Shown here piece after piece: positions 1-6,080 of a stretch of DNA of 9,025 nt. The notes under the pieces are model-generated. The model worked only from the letters and a program-made list of their open reading frames with translations. It made no database searches and was not told the DNA's origin. Within the stretch, counting starts at the first letter, position 1; every line of letters starts with the position of its first letter. Source of the stretch: Anaerolineae bacterium. Its GTDB lineage: Bacteria > Chloroflexota > Anaerolineae > DRVO01. Position numbers and translations under genes: made by a program. The stretch covers positions 1 to 9,025 of the forward strand of contig JAAYAV010000029.1 of assembly GCA_012719195.1 (NCBI GenBank), written 5' to 3'.

Positions 1-1253
1 ACCACATTGTGAATGGGTGGTGGGGCGCCAAACAGGGTGTCGCGCGCAGCGACGGAGTACACCTCTCCTTCGCCGTCGGCCAAGAAGGCGTCGCCGGCGC
101 CGTCGGTAAGCATGGTGTTCACCACGGTTCCATCGCGAAGCAGGTCGAACGGAACCCGGTACACGGGGAAGCCGCGGTTATCGTGCGCGGTGGCCCGCAC
201 CACTCGGCCGAGACGCACCGGTGCCGATTCGGCCCAAGGTCCGAAGATCTGGGCGAAGCCGCTGATGGAGCCGCCAGTCGTGGAAGTAGCGCCGCTGTAC
301 TCGGCCCAGCCCCGCACCCGGAAGGTGTACTCATGTCCGGGAACGGAGTGCGGGAAGACAGCACTACCGACGGTAGTGTGCAACAACCAATCTTGCCAGG
401 GTCCGAGCCCGTCCCGAAACTGGACATCGAACTCGACTACCTTAGCCTCTTGGGGCCAGGCGTTGGGTACCACGGACTTCCAGCTCACCTCGAAGGGACC
501 GGGCGCGACTGTCTCCGGCACGATGGCTTGGCTCACGGGAGCGAGGCGTATCTGTGCCCCGTCAATGAAGGCGATGTTGTCGTAGGATTCGTGGGAGACA
601 CCCTGCAGGGCTTGGATGCGGATGTAGAACGTGGCCGAGGTTCCCACGGCCTCGAAGGTGAGTCGCTGCCCCCAGGTAGCGCGGTCCATGTTCTTGTCGA
701 CGGGGTCGCCCCAAATGACGTCCGGCGAGAGAGGGTTGCGTCCGGCGGTGGGGTCTATGCCGATCTGCTTGACGATGGTACCGTCGAATAGGGTAGGGTC
801 CTCCACGGCAGAGGTCTGGAAAACCGAAAGGACGAACGCGATGGCACTGTACCACTGCCCGGCGCGGAGCCCGGACACGATCTGGTACACGCCGGCGTCG
901 TAAGGGTCGTCGCCCTTGATGATCTGGCTGTCGCGGCCGTCGATGCGCTCCACGTTTGTCCCGGCGAACTGCGTCCCCTGCCAGAACTCCACCTTCGTGC
1001 CTGAGACCTGGAAGCCCACCCAGTACTGGCCCACCCGCTCTTCCCTGTAGGTTCCCTCGAACGTCTCGAAGGACCAGTTGCGGGTAAGGTTGGCGGCGAC
1101 TCCGGTCTGCGCCGCCGCGGGACTAGGAGCCAACGAGGTCAGCACCACGGCCAGCAGGACGGCGAGGACTAGCGGAAGGGCACGCCGGGGCGGCCACCAA
1201 CGGTGGCGTAGCGTCCGTCTATCTGTGTGACATCTCCATGCCGATAGTCTCAT
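1..1253 (-). CDS. Secreted multi-domain protein (sugar-binding-like, fibronectin III-like and carboxypeptidase-regulatory-like modules), 3' part missing
   Basis: The minus-strand frame is open for 417 codons from ATG 1253-1251 to the left edge, so the C-terminus is outside the window. Residues 1-48 form a Sec signal peptide: a long Arg-rich n-region, a hydrophobic core (LPLVLAVLLAVVL, 26-38) and a likely cleavage after PAAA before Gln49. Residues about 55-237 look like a jelly-roll carbohydrate-binding-like domain, starting NWSFETFEG and ending DNIAFIDGAQIRL. Residues about 238-347 are fibronectin III-like (VEFDVQFRDGLGPWQDW, then GHEYTFRVRGWAEYSG). Residues about 350-417 resemble a carboxypeptidase-regulatory or Ig-like fold (FPVYRVPFDLLRDG, then LTDGAGDAF). 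The start is supported by AAGGTAGGG six bases upstream. It is divergent from the pan cluster. A role in binding extracellular polymer or surface is inferred; the ligand and any catalytic domain are unknown. The frame and signal peptide are seen directly; domain names rest on pattern recognition. Confidence 0.8.
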   Translation of the reverse strand, partial: MRLSAWRCHTDRRTLRHRWWPPRRALPLVLAVLLAVVLTSLAPSPAAAQTGVAANLTRNWSFETFEGTYREERVGQYWVGFQVSGTKVEFWQGTQFAGTNVERIDGRDSQIIKGDDPYDAGVYQIVSGLRAGQWYSAIAFVLSVFQTSAVEDPTLFDGTIVKQIGIDPTAGRNPLSPDVIWGDPVDKNMDRATWGQRLTFEAVGTSATFYIRIQALQGVSHESYDNIAFIDGAQIRLAPVSQAIVPETVAPGPFEVSWKSVVPNAWPQEAKVVEFDVQFRDGLGPWQDWLLHTTVGSAVFPHSVPGHEYTFRVRGWAEYSGATSTTGGSISGFAQIFGPWAESAPVRLGRVVRATAHDNRGFPVYRVPFDLLRDGTVVNTMLTDGAGDAFLADGEGEVYSVAARDTLFGAPPPIHNV

Positions 1254-1259
1254 GGCCAG

Positions 1260-1268
1260 CCCTACCTT
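1260..1268 (-). promoter_or_regulatory. Ribosome binding site of the secreted protein gene
   Basis: Reading the minus strand, AAGGTAGGG lies six bases before the ATG at 1253. It is the only purine-rich site in reach and fixes this start, which directly precedes a plausible signal peptide. Confidence 0.6.
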
Positions 1269-1440
1269 GACATATGTTGGATCGAATCTACCATGTCGGC
1301 GCGGCAACGCACCACGATGGGTGCCTGGTGAGTGTGCAGGCGTGTTCACCCTCGCGACCACGCGGCGATGGTGGCCATGGCCGGGCGCTGCTGCTTTCGT
1401 GCCAAGCGAGGCCGCTGGTCTGGCCCCGATCGGGCGCGGG

Positions 1441-1456
1441 ACCGCATAGGTGCGGT
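1441..1456. repeat. Perfect inverted repeat ACCGCA-TAGG-TGCGGT upstream of the dehydrogenase-pan operon
   Basis: Six-base arms are separated by four bases, and the repeat can be extended outward by a G-T and then a G-C pair. It covers the place where the -35 box of the 1470-1475 promoter would be. That position fits an operator for a dimeric regulator, or it may be coincidental in GC-rich DNA. No known regulator consensus is recognised. Confidence 0.4.
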
Positions 1457-1466
1457 TCTGCAGAGG

Positions 1467-1475
1467 TGCTATACT
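1467..1475 (+). promoter_or_regulatory. Extended -10 promoter for the dehydrogenase-panB-panC operon
   Basis: The stretch reads GTGCTATACT, that is a TG-N-TATACT extended -10, with TATACT at 1470-1475. No good -35 hexamer lies 16-18 bases upstream, as is often true for extended -10 promoters. Transcription would begin near 1482 and leave a leader of about 40 bases before the ATG at 1523. Confidence 0.5.
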
Positions 1476-1522
1476 GGCCGGTGCGTCGTCGTCAAGAGGA
1501 CGGTCGGAGGGATTCGAGCCGC

Positions 1523-2416
1523 ATGGCGGGAAATGGACCCACGGTAGGTTTCATCGGTGCCGGCAGGGTGGGAACGACACTGGCGGTGACGCTGGCTGCA
1601 TCCGGGTACGCGGTCACCGCGGTGGCGAGCCGCACCCTTGCGTCGGCCAGGCGTCTGGCAGCGGCCGTTGACGGGTGCACGGCGTACGCCGATAGCGATC
1701 GGGTGGCAGAGGTGTGCGACCTGGTGTTCGTGACGACGCCGGACGACGAGATCGCCCCGGTGGCAGCCGCGGTCGCCTGGCGTGCCGGGCAGATGGTGGT
1801 TCACTGCAGCGGATCACTGTCCGCGGCGGTGCTGGAGCCGGCCCGCGAGCGTGGAGCCCTGGTGGGAGGCCTGCATCCCTTGCAGACCTTCGCCGACGCC
1901 GAACAGGCGGTCCTGGCCCTACCGGGCTCGGCCTTCGGAGTCGAGGCCGAGGATCCACGACTGGCGGCGGTTCTGCACCAGATGGTGTCGGCCCTCCGGG
2001 GCACAGGCATCCCGTTGCGGGCAGAGGACAAGGCTCTCTACCATGCGTCGGCCGTCATCGCCTGCAATTACCTGGTCACGCTGTTCCATCTGGCCACCGG
2101 ACTCTGGGCCGCCTTTGGCGTGGAGCGAGACGTGGCCGGCCGGGCACTTCTACCCCTGGTCAAGGGCACGATGAGCAACCTGGACAACCTGGGCCTGCCC
2201 GCCAGCCTGACCGGCCCCATCGCTCGCGGCGACGTGGGGACGGTGCAGAAGCACCTGGAGGCCTTAGCCGCGGCAGCGCCGCAGTTGCTGCCCACCTACA
2301 AGGAGCTGGGCCGACTAACCGTGCCCATCGGACTGGAGAAAGGAACGCTATCACCGCCCGCGGCCGAGCAGTTGCGACGACTGCTGGGCGACACAGAGGG
2401 GGAACCATGCGAGTAA
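1523..2416 (+). CDS. Rossmann-fold dehydrogenase with DUF2520 domain, candidate ketopantoate reductase
   Basis: This is a 297-residue soluble NAD(P)-binding protein. The N-terminal Rossmann domain has the dinucleotide motif GFIGAGRVG at residues 9-17. The helical C-terminal DUF2520 region shows its hallmarks: GGLHPLQTFAD, then KALYHASAVIACNY with Lys170 and Asn182 (a Lys/Asn arrangement reminiscent of beta-hydroxyacid dehydrogenases and PanE), and LTGPIARGD. The start is ATG 1523, with GGAGGG at 1506-1511 and the Rossmann strand beginning seven residues later. The same frame is open from 1274, but that extension does not look like protein. The gene overlaps panB by 10 bases, so the two are probably coupled. 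Families of this kind often neighbour panB/panC, and reduction of 2-dehydropantoate to pantoate is a reasonable inference. The substrate is not proven by sequence, and reduction of another oxo-acid is possible. Confidence 0.85.
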   Translation: MAGNGPTVGFIGAGRVGTTLAVTLAASGYAVTAVASRTLASARRLAAAVDGCTAYADSDRVAEVCDLVFVTTPDDEIAPVAAAVAWRAGQMVVHCSGSLSAAVLEPARERGALVGGLHPLQTFADAEQAVLALPGSAFGVEAEDPRLAAVLHQMVSALRGTGIPLRAEDKALYHASAVIACNYLVTLFHLATGLWAAFGVERDVAGRALLPLVKGTMSNLDNLGLPASLTGPIARGDVGTVQKHLEALAAAAPQLLPTYKELGRLTVPIGLEKGTLSPPAAEQLRRLLGDTEGEPCE

Positions 2417-3243
2417 CCATTCAACAACTGGCGGACATGAAGGCCAAAGGCGAGCGCATCGCCATGCTCACGGCCTACGACTACTCCACGGCCAAGCAGA
2501 TAGAGGAGGCGGGCGTGCCGCTCATCCTCGTCGGCGATAGCCTGGGGATGGTCATACTCGGCTACGACTCCGCCATACCGGTCACACTCGACGACATGAT
2601 CCACCACACCAAGGCGGTTGTGCGCGGCACGCAGAAGGCCCTGGTGGTCGGGGACCTACCCTTCATGACCTACCACACCAGCACGGCCGACGCGCTTCGC
2701 TCGGCCGCCCGGATGATCCAGGAGGGCGGCGCCCAGGCAGTGAAGCTGGAGGGTGGCGTGTCGATGGCGCCAACGGTGAAGCGGGTGGTGGAGTGTGGCA
2801 TTCCCGTCATGGGGCACATCGGCCTCACGCCCCAATCGGCCAACCAGTTGGGTGGCTTCAAGGTACAGGGACGATCGGTGGAGGCGGCGAAGCGCCTGCT
2901 TGCCGACGCCAAGGCGCTGGAGGAAGCGGGCGCATTCGCCATCGTGCTGGAGTGCATTCCGGCTCCGCTCGCTCGGCTGATCACGGAGCGCTCGGCGGTT
3001 CCCACCATCGGTATCGGCGCGGGGGTGCACTGCGACGGCCAGGTGCAGGTGATCTCGGATCTGCTGGGCATGTTCACCGACTTCGTACCCCGGCATGCCA
3101 AGCAATACGCGAAACTGGGCGACGAGACGCGGAGGGCAGTGAGCGAGTACATCGCCGAGGTGACACAGGGGCAGTTCCCCACCGCCAAGCAGAGCTTCTC
3201 CATGGACGCGGCGCTGGTCGAAGAGATCGAGCGCAGCTTGTGA
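2407..3243 (+). CDS. panB: 3-methyl-2-oxobutanoate hydroxymethyltransferase (ketopantoate hydroxymethyltransferase)
   Basis: PanB transfers a hydroxymethyl group from 5,10-methylene-tetrahydrofolate to 2-oxoisovalerate, giving 2-dehydropantoate, the first committed step of pantothenate synthesis in the cytoplasm. The 278-residue product is of normal length. It carries MLTAYDY (20-26), LVGDSLGMV with metal ligand Asp44, VGDLPF with Asp83, VKLEGG with Glu115, GHIGLTPQS (136-144), LGGFKVQGR (148-156), VLEC with catalytic Glu182, and TIGIGAG. All expected metal and catalytic residues are present. The ATG at 2407 lies inside the end of the DUF2520 gene, with GAGGGGG four bases before it, which suggests translational coupling. 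panC follows after 12 bases. The assignment is secure from family motifs. Confidence 0.97.
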   Translation: MRVTIQQLADMKAKGERIAMLTAYDYSTAKQIEEAGVPLILVGDSLGMVILGYDSAIPVTLDDMIHHTKAVVRGTQKALVVGDLPFMTYHTSTADALRSAARMIQEGGAQAVKLEGGVSMAPTVKRVVECGIPVMGHIGLTPQSANQLGGFKVQGRSVEAAKRLLADAKALEEAGAFAIVLECIPAPLARLITERSAVPTIGIGAGVHCDGQVQVISDLLGMFTDFVPRHAKQYAKLGDETRRAVSEYIAEVTQGQFPTAKQSFSMDAALVEEIERSL

Positions 3244-3255
3244 CGGGGGCGGCGA

Positions 3256-4098
3256 ATGCGCCTGCTTAAGTCGATAGCGGAGTTGCGGGAAGCACGCGCG
3301 GCCGCCCCGGGCAGCGTCGGCTTGGTACCCACCATGGGCTGCCTCCACGAAGGGCACCTGTCGCTCGTGCGCCTGGCGCGCGCCAAGTCGGACACGGTGG
3401 TGGTGAGCATATTCGTCAACCCCACTCAGTTCGGCCCGGGAGAAGACTTCGAGCGCTACCCGCGCACGATGGAGGCTGATCTGGCGGCGCTCGAGCAGGA
3501 GGGCGTGGACCTTGTGTTTGCCCCGCCGGTGCACGAGATCTACCCGGACGATTTCGACTCAGTGGTGGAAGTGGGCTCGCTGACCAGACGGCTAGAGGGT
3601 GAGGCGCGGCCGGGGCACTTTCGTGGCGTAACTACGGTGGTGGCCAAGCTCATCAACTTGGTGCAGCCAGACCGGATGTACATGGGAGAGAAGGACGGCC
3701 AGCAGTTGCGCGTGCTCCGCAAGATGGTCAAGGATCTCAACTTCGCCGTGGAGGTTGTGGGAGCGCCGACGATTCGCGAGGCGGACGGCCTGGCTTTGAG
3801 CAGCCGCAACCGCTACCTAACGCCGGAAGAGCGCCGCGCCGCCACGGTGATCCCGCGAGCTCTAGCGGCGGCGCGAGAGCGGTTCGGCGCCGGTGAGAGG
3901 GATGCGCGCAGCCTGTGTGAGGTGGTGCGTGCCCAGCTGTCCGCCGAACCCCTAGCGCAGATTGGCTACATCTCCCTGGCCGACTCCGAGACCTTGGAGG
4001 ACCTGGAGAGGGTGGATGGGAGGGCTATGCTTTCGGTCGCCGTGCAGATCGGGAGCACTCGCTTGATCGACAACATCGTCCTCGAGCCGGGTGCCTAG
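3256..4098 (+). CDS. panC: Pantothenate synthetase (pantoate--beta-alanine ligase)
   Basis: PanC condenses pantoate with beta-alanine in an ATP-dependent reaction through a pantoyl-adenylate. The 280-residue product has the usual length and the nucleotidyltransferase signatures: VPTMGCLHEGH with the HxGH motif at residues 31-34, FVNPTQF (53-59), the RPGHFRGV loop, GEKDGQQL, and SSRNRYLTPEER, the KMSKS-like region. Two small departures from the common pattern are visible: Cys29 where Ala is usual (GALHEGH), and Gly in place of the usual aromatic in KD(Y/F)QQ. The ATG at 3256 has GGGGGCGG just upstream and lies 12 bases after panB. Beta-alanine must come from a panD or other source outside the window. 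Confidence 0.97.
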   Translation: MRLLKSIAELREARAAAPGSVGLVPTMGCLHEGHLSLVRLARAKSDTVVVSIFVNPTQFGPGEDFERYPRTMEADLAALEQEGVDLVFAPPVHEIYPDDFDSVVEVGSLTRRLEGEARPGHFRGVTTVVAKLINLVQPDRMYMGEKDGQQLRVLRKMVKDLNFAVEVVGAPTIREADGLALSSRNRYLTPEERRAATVIPRALAAARERFGAGERDARSLCEVVRAQLSAEPLAQIGYISLADSETLEDLERVDGRAMLSVAVQIGSTRLIDNIVLEPGA

Positions 4099-4122
4099 AG
4101 GTCGGGCGCGGCCGAGTTAACC

Positions 4123-4128
4123 GGGAGG
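4123..4128 (+). promoter_or_regulatory. Ribosome binding site favouring the TTG start of the DUF6391 gene
   Basis: GGGAGG sits six bases before TTG 4135. The alternative GTG at 4129 touches this site and so lacks a usable spacer, which makes TTG the likelier start. Confidence 0.55.
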
Positions 4129-4134
4129 GTGCGA

Positions 4135-4656
4135 TTGGCTGGACAATCTGAGGTCGGGCAAGGTGCGAGCGGCGGGACCAGCGTCCTGGAGCGGATACGC
4201 GGCAACCATGCCTTGGAGCACGCCACGGTACACCTGATGGTTCGCCGACATCCCAACCTGAAGGTGGTGGGGCGGACCACGCCGGCAGGCTTCTATCTCC
4301 ACGGTCCGGAGGATTCCGCCCTGGTGGAGGAGTCCGCTCGCGCCGCCCTGAACGCGTTGTTGGCCGAGCCAGACTTGGCCGTACATCAGCGCTGCGGCAC
4401 CAACTTGGCCGTGACGGGAGTGCTGGCGGGGCTGGCGGCGTTCGCTGCGGGCGGTGGGCGAGCCCGCGGTCGCATGGCAGCGCTGCCGCAGGTCCTGCTC
4501 GCCTCGCTCTGGGCGGTGATGTTGGCCCAGCCGCTGGGCATGCTGGTGCAGAAGCACCTCACCACCAGCCCCCGCGTGGGTGCGGCGTCCATTGGCCCGA
4601 TCGAGCGGCGGGGAGGCAAGCCGGCGACGCACTTCGTGCCCGTGAACTGGGTCTAG
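4135..4656 (+). CDS. DUF6391-type membrane protein of unknown function
   Basis: This is a protein of about 173 residues from a TTG start; GTG 4129 would add two residues. I recognise the family pattern rather than a function. An N-terminal soluble part carries a His-rich cluster NHALEHATVH (His25, Glu28, His29, His33), then VVGRTTPAGFYLHG, then AVHQRCGTN (84-90, with His84 and Cys87). Two hydrophobic helices follow, at about 91-107 and 117-137, joined by a short Arg-rich loop. The C-terminus is polar (Arg-Arg-Gly-Gly, then PVNWV). The conserved-looking His/Glu/Cys set suggests metal binding, possibly catalytic, at the membrane; this is inference. It lies 36 bases after panC and 3 bases before holA, so it is probably in the same transcript, though no functional link to either neighbour is obvious. 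Confidence 0.75.
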   Translation: MAGQSEVGQGASGGTSVLERIRGNHALEHATVHLMVRRHPNLKVVGRTTPAGFYLHGPEDSALVEESARAALNALLAEPDLAVHQRCGTNLAVTGVLAGLAAFAAGGGRARGRMAALPQVLLASLWAVMLAQPLGMLVQKHLTTSPRVGAASIGPIERRGGKPATHFVPVNWV

Positions 4657-4659
4657 ACG

Positions 4660-5628
4660 ATGCTGCGCCTGCTTTACGGTGACGACCGGGTTTCCATGGA
4701 CGCCGAGGTGTCCAAGCGGACCGCGGCGGCGGGTGACTCGTCCGCGGTGATGAACGTGCTGCGGCTCGATGGAGACACGGCTGATCTGTCCGAGTTGGCT
4801 GCTGCCGCGCGCAGTCTCCCCTTCTTTGGGGGGACACGCGTGATCGTGGTGCGGAACCTGGGGGCACGGCTGAAGGCGGCCGCGAAGGACGATCGAGCGG
4901 CGCTCCTGGCTTCGCTGCGGGAACTGCCGCCTTCCACGGAACTCCTCGTAGTGGAACCCGACCTGCACGACAAGCCGGAGTCACACCCACTGTATGAGCT
5001 GGCGGATACTTGGGGAGAGGTGCTGCCATTCCGGGTGGCCGCGGTGGGTAATGTGGAGGCATGGCTCGCCCAGCACGCAGTGGCCCTTGGCGCCACCATC
5101 GCGCCGGCAGCTGCCGCCGAGCTTCACCGGCGCGCGGGCGACAATGCCGTAACGCTCCAGACGGAGCTCGAGAAGCTGGCTGCCTACGCCCTCTCCAGCG
5201 GTACCATCCGGCCGCAGGACGTGCGGGAACTGGTTACGCCCAGCGCCGAGAGCAACGTGTTCGAGCTGGTGGAGGCGATGGGCAAGCGCGATCCCTCGGC
5301 GGCGGTCGGCAGACTCGAAGACCTGCTCTTGCGCCAATCCGAGTCGGCCCTCGGCCTACTGGCAATGATCGGCCGCCAGTTCCGCCAGCTCATCGTGGCC
5401 AAGGATGCCCTTGAGAGCGGCGCCGGATCGGGCGAGCTGGGGAGAGAGTTGGGCGCTCCGCAGTGGCTCGTCGGCCGGCTGGTGGGGCAAAGCCGCCTGT
5501 TCACCATGGCCGAACTGGAGCGAGCTCTCGAGGCGGTACTGGAGGCCGACTTCGCCCTTAAGGGAGGAGCGGATCTGCCCGAAGTGGTGGTGCTCACGGA
5601 GTTGGTCGTCAACCTGACGACGGGATGA
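4660..5628 (+). CDS. holA: DNA polymerase III subunit delta
   Basis: HolA is the clamp-loader subunit that opens the beta sliding clamp. The 322-residue product is close to the family length of about 340. It starts MLRLLYGDD, as delta proteins do (LLYGxD with no functional Walker A). It has the central TRVIVVRNL strand, a LLVVEPD strand, an AEL-rich third domain, NVFELVEAMGKRD at residues 199-211, and the C-terminal collar signature around RQSESALGLLAMIGRQFRQL. The ATG lies three bases after the DUF6391 stop with no clear ribosome binding site, suggesting coupling. It converges on rpsT, a pairing of holA with rpsT that recurs in many bacteria. No truncation is visible. Confidence 0.92.
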   Translation: MLRLLYGDDRVSMDAEVSKRTAAAGDSSAVMNVLRLDGDTADLSELAAAARSLPFFGGTRVIVVRNLGARLKAAAKDDRAALLASLRELPPSTELLVVEPDLHDKPESHPLYELADTWGEVLPFRVAAVGNVEAWLAQHAVALGATIAPAAAAELHRRAGDNAVTLQTELEKLAAYALSSGTIRPQDVRELVTPSAESNVFELVEAMGKRDPSAAVGRLEDLLLRQSESALGLLAMIGRQFRQLIVAKDALESGAGSGELGRELGAPQWLVGRLVGQSRLFTMAELERALEAVLEADFALKGGADLPEVVVLTELVVNLTTG

Positions 5629-5640
5629 CGCCAAAGCCAA

Positions 5641-5665
5641 GCGCCCCCGGCTTGGCCGAGGGCGC
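5641..5665. terminator. Hairpin between convergent holA and rpsT
   Basis: GCGCCC (5641-5646) pairs with GGGCGC (5660-5665), and after one mismatch CGG pairs with CCG around a five-base loop. A competing pairing, GCCAAG (5636-5641) with CTTGGC (5651-5656), is possible. The hairpin lies between the two stop codons and could end transcription from both sides. There is no clear U-tract on either strand, so it may instead only stabilise mRNA ends or depend on Rho. Confidence 0.55.
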
Positions 5666-5700
5666 GATTCGCCAGTGGGCTATAGACTTGGGGGCGGTTC

Positions 5701-5973
5701 TTACTCAGCCTGGCCCAGACGGTTCAGCTGCTGCATCAAGCGAGACTTGCTGCGGGCAGCCGCGTTTCGATGGATGATGCCCTTCTGGGCTGCCTTGTCG
5801 AGAGCCACCACCGCGTCCCGAATGGCGGTCTGGGCAGCCTGCGGATCGCTCTGGTCCAAGGCGACACGCGCCTTCCTGACCTGGGTGCGCGTAGCAGACC
5901 GCACCATGCGATTGCGGCGGCGCCTGCGCTCATTCTGCCTAATAGCCTTGATGGCCGAGATGGTGTTTGCCAA
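5701..5973 (-). CDS. rpsT: 30S ribosomal protein S20
   Basis: S20 binds 16S rRNA in the small subunit body and helps early assembly. The 90-residue product is typical in length and very basic: MANTISAIKAIRQNERRRRRN at the start, then SATRTQVRKARVAL, and IIHRNAAARSKSRL near the end, all S20 signatures. The start is TTG (5973-5971), with AGGAGGG at 5988-5982 eight bases upstream. A TTG start is also known for E. coli rpsT, where it takes part in autoregulation. The gene faces holA and is divergent from the aromatic operon. Confidence 0.97.
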   Translation of the reverse strand: MANTISAIKAIRQNERRRRRNRMVRSATRTQVRKARVALDQSDPQAAQTAIRDAVVALDKAAQKGIIHRNAAARSKSRLMQQLNRLGQAE

Positions 5974-5981
5974 TGAGTAAG

Positions 5982-5988
5982 CCCTCCT
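5982..5988 (-). promoter_or_regulatory. Strong ribosome binding site of rpsT
   Basis: AGGAGGG on the minus strand is eight bases from the TTG codon at 5973. The strong site compensates for the weak start codon and confirms that TTG is the start. Confidence 0.8.
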
Positions 5989-5995
5989 AGCTGTG

Positions 5996-6011
5996 CTGCT
6001 CGAACGAGCAG
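5996..6011. repeat. Perfect inverted repeat CTGCTCG-AA-CGAGCAG at the rpsT transcription start
   Basis: Seven-base arms flank two bases. The repeat centre (6003-6004) coincides with the start point predicted from the -10 at 6010-6015, and its right arm overlaps that -10. It could be an operator, or a hairpin at the 5' end of rpsT mRNA that protects the message or takes part in S20 autoregulation. Confidence 0.5.
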
Positions 6012-6038
6012 TATAGTATCGGACGACGATTTTGTCTA
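6010..6038 (-). promoter_or_regulatory. Promoter of rpsT
   Basis: On the minus strand TAGACA (6038-6033) and TATACT (6015-6010) are separated by exactly 17 bases, each one mismatch from the sigma-70 consensus. The start point is expected near 6003, giving a leader of about 30 bases. This is the best promoter in the window, as expected for a ribosomal protein gene. Confidence 0.8.
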
Positions 6039-6044
6039 GTTCGG

Positions 6045-6071
6045 TTGCCGCGTCGCGGGCGCCTGTAGTAT
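6045..6071 (+). promoter_or_regulatory. Possible promoter of the aromatic operon
   Basis: TTGCCG (6045-6050) and TAGTAT (6066-6071) are separated by 15 bases, a shorter spacer than ideal. It faces aroH and lies six bases from the -35 of the opposing rpsT promoter. Initiation would fall near 6078, just before the ATG at 6081. Confidence 0.4.
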
Positions 6072-6080
6072 TCTGCCCCC

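Larger units (their letters stand above)
1254..1522. other. Divergent intergenic region
   Basis: About 270 bases separate the leftward secreted-protein gene from the rightward dehydrogenase gene. The right part holds an inverted repeat at 1441-1456, an extended -10 at 1467-1475 and the ribosome binding site for the gene at 1523. I found no convincing leftward promoter and no RNA gene. The plus frame open from 1274 continues into the dehydrogenase, but its 83 extra codons have the Arg-rich composition of untranslated GC-rich DNA. Confidence 0.55.

Noticed and set aside
9..791. Plus-strand open frames of 260 and 190 codons at the left end
   Set aside because: They are antisense shadows of the secreted protein, whose minus-strand frame is open for 417 codons with a signal peptide and domain motifs.
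1271..1299. Leftward promoter CCGACA-17-CATATG for the secreted protein gene
   Set aside because: The boxes are weak and the start point would fall inside the ribosome binding site at 1260-1268.
1274..1522. 83-codon N-terminal extension of the DUF2520 dehydrogenase
   Set aside because: It contains the candidate promoter and inverted repeat, is rich in Arg and Cys, and the Rossmann motif and ribosome binding site fit the start at 1523.
1714..2406. In-frame upstream extension of panB
   Set aside because: It runs through the DUF2520 gene in another frame; PanB proteins start at the MRVTIQQL segment and the ribosome binding site is directly before 2407.
2656..3534. Long minus-strand open frame of 292 codons opposite panB and panC
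   Set aside because: It lies fully antisense to two well-recognised enzymes; its His/Arg-rich composition is that of a shadow frame in GC-rich DNA and it has no recognisable motif.
4129..4131. GTG start for the DUF6391 gene
   Set aside because: It abuts the GGGAGG site with no spacer; TTG 4135 has the proper distance. The difference is only two residues.
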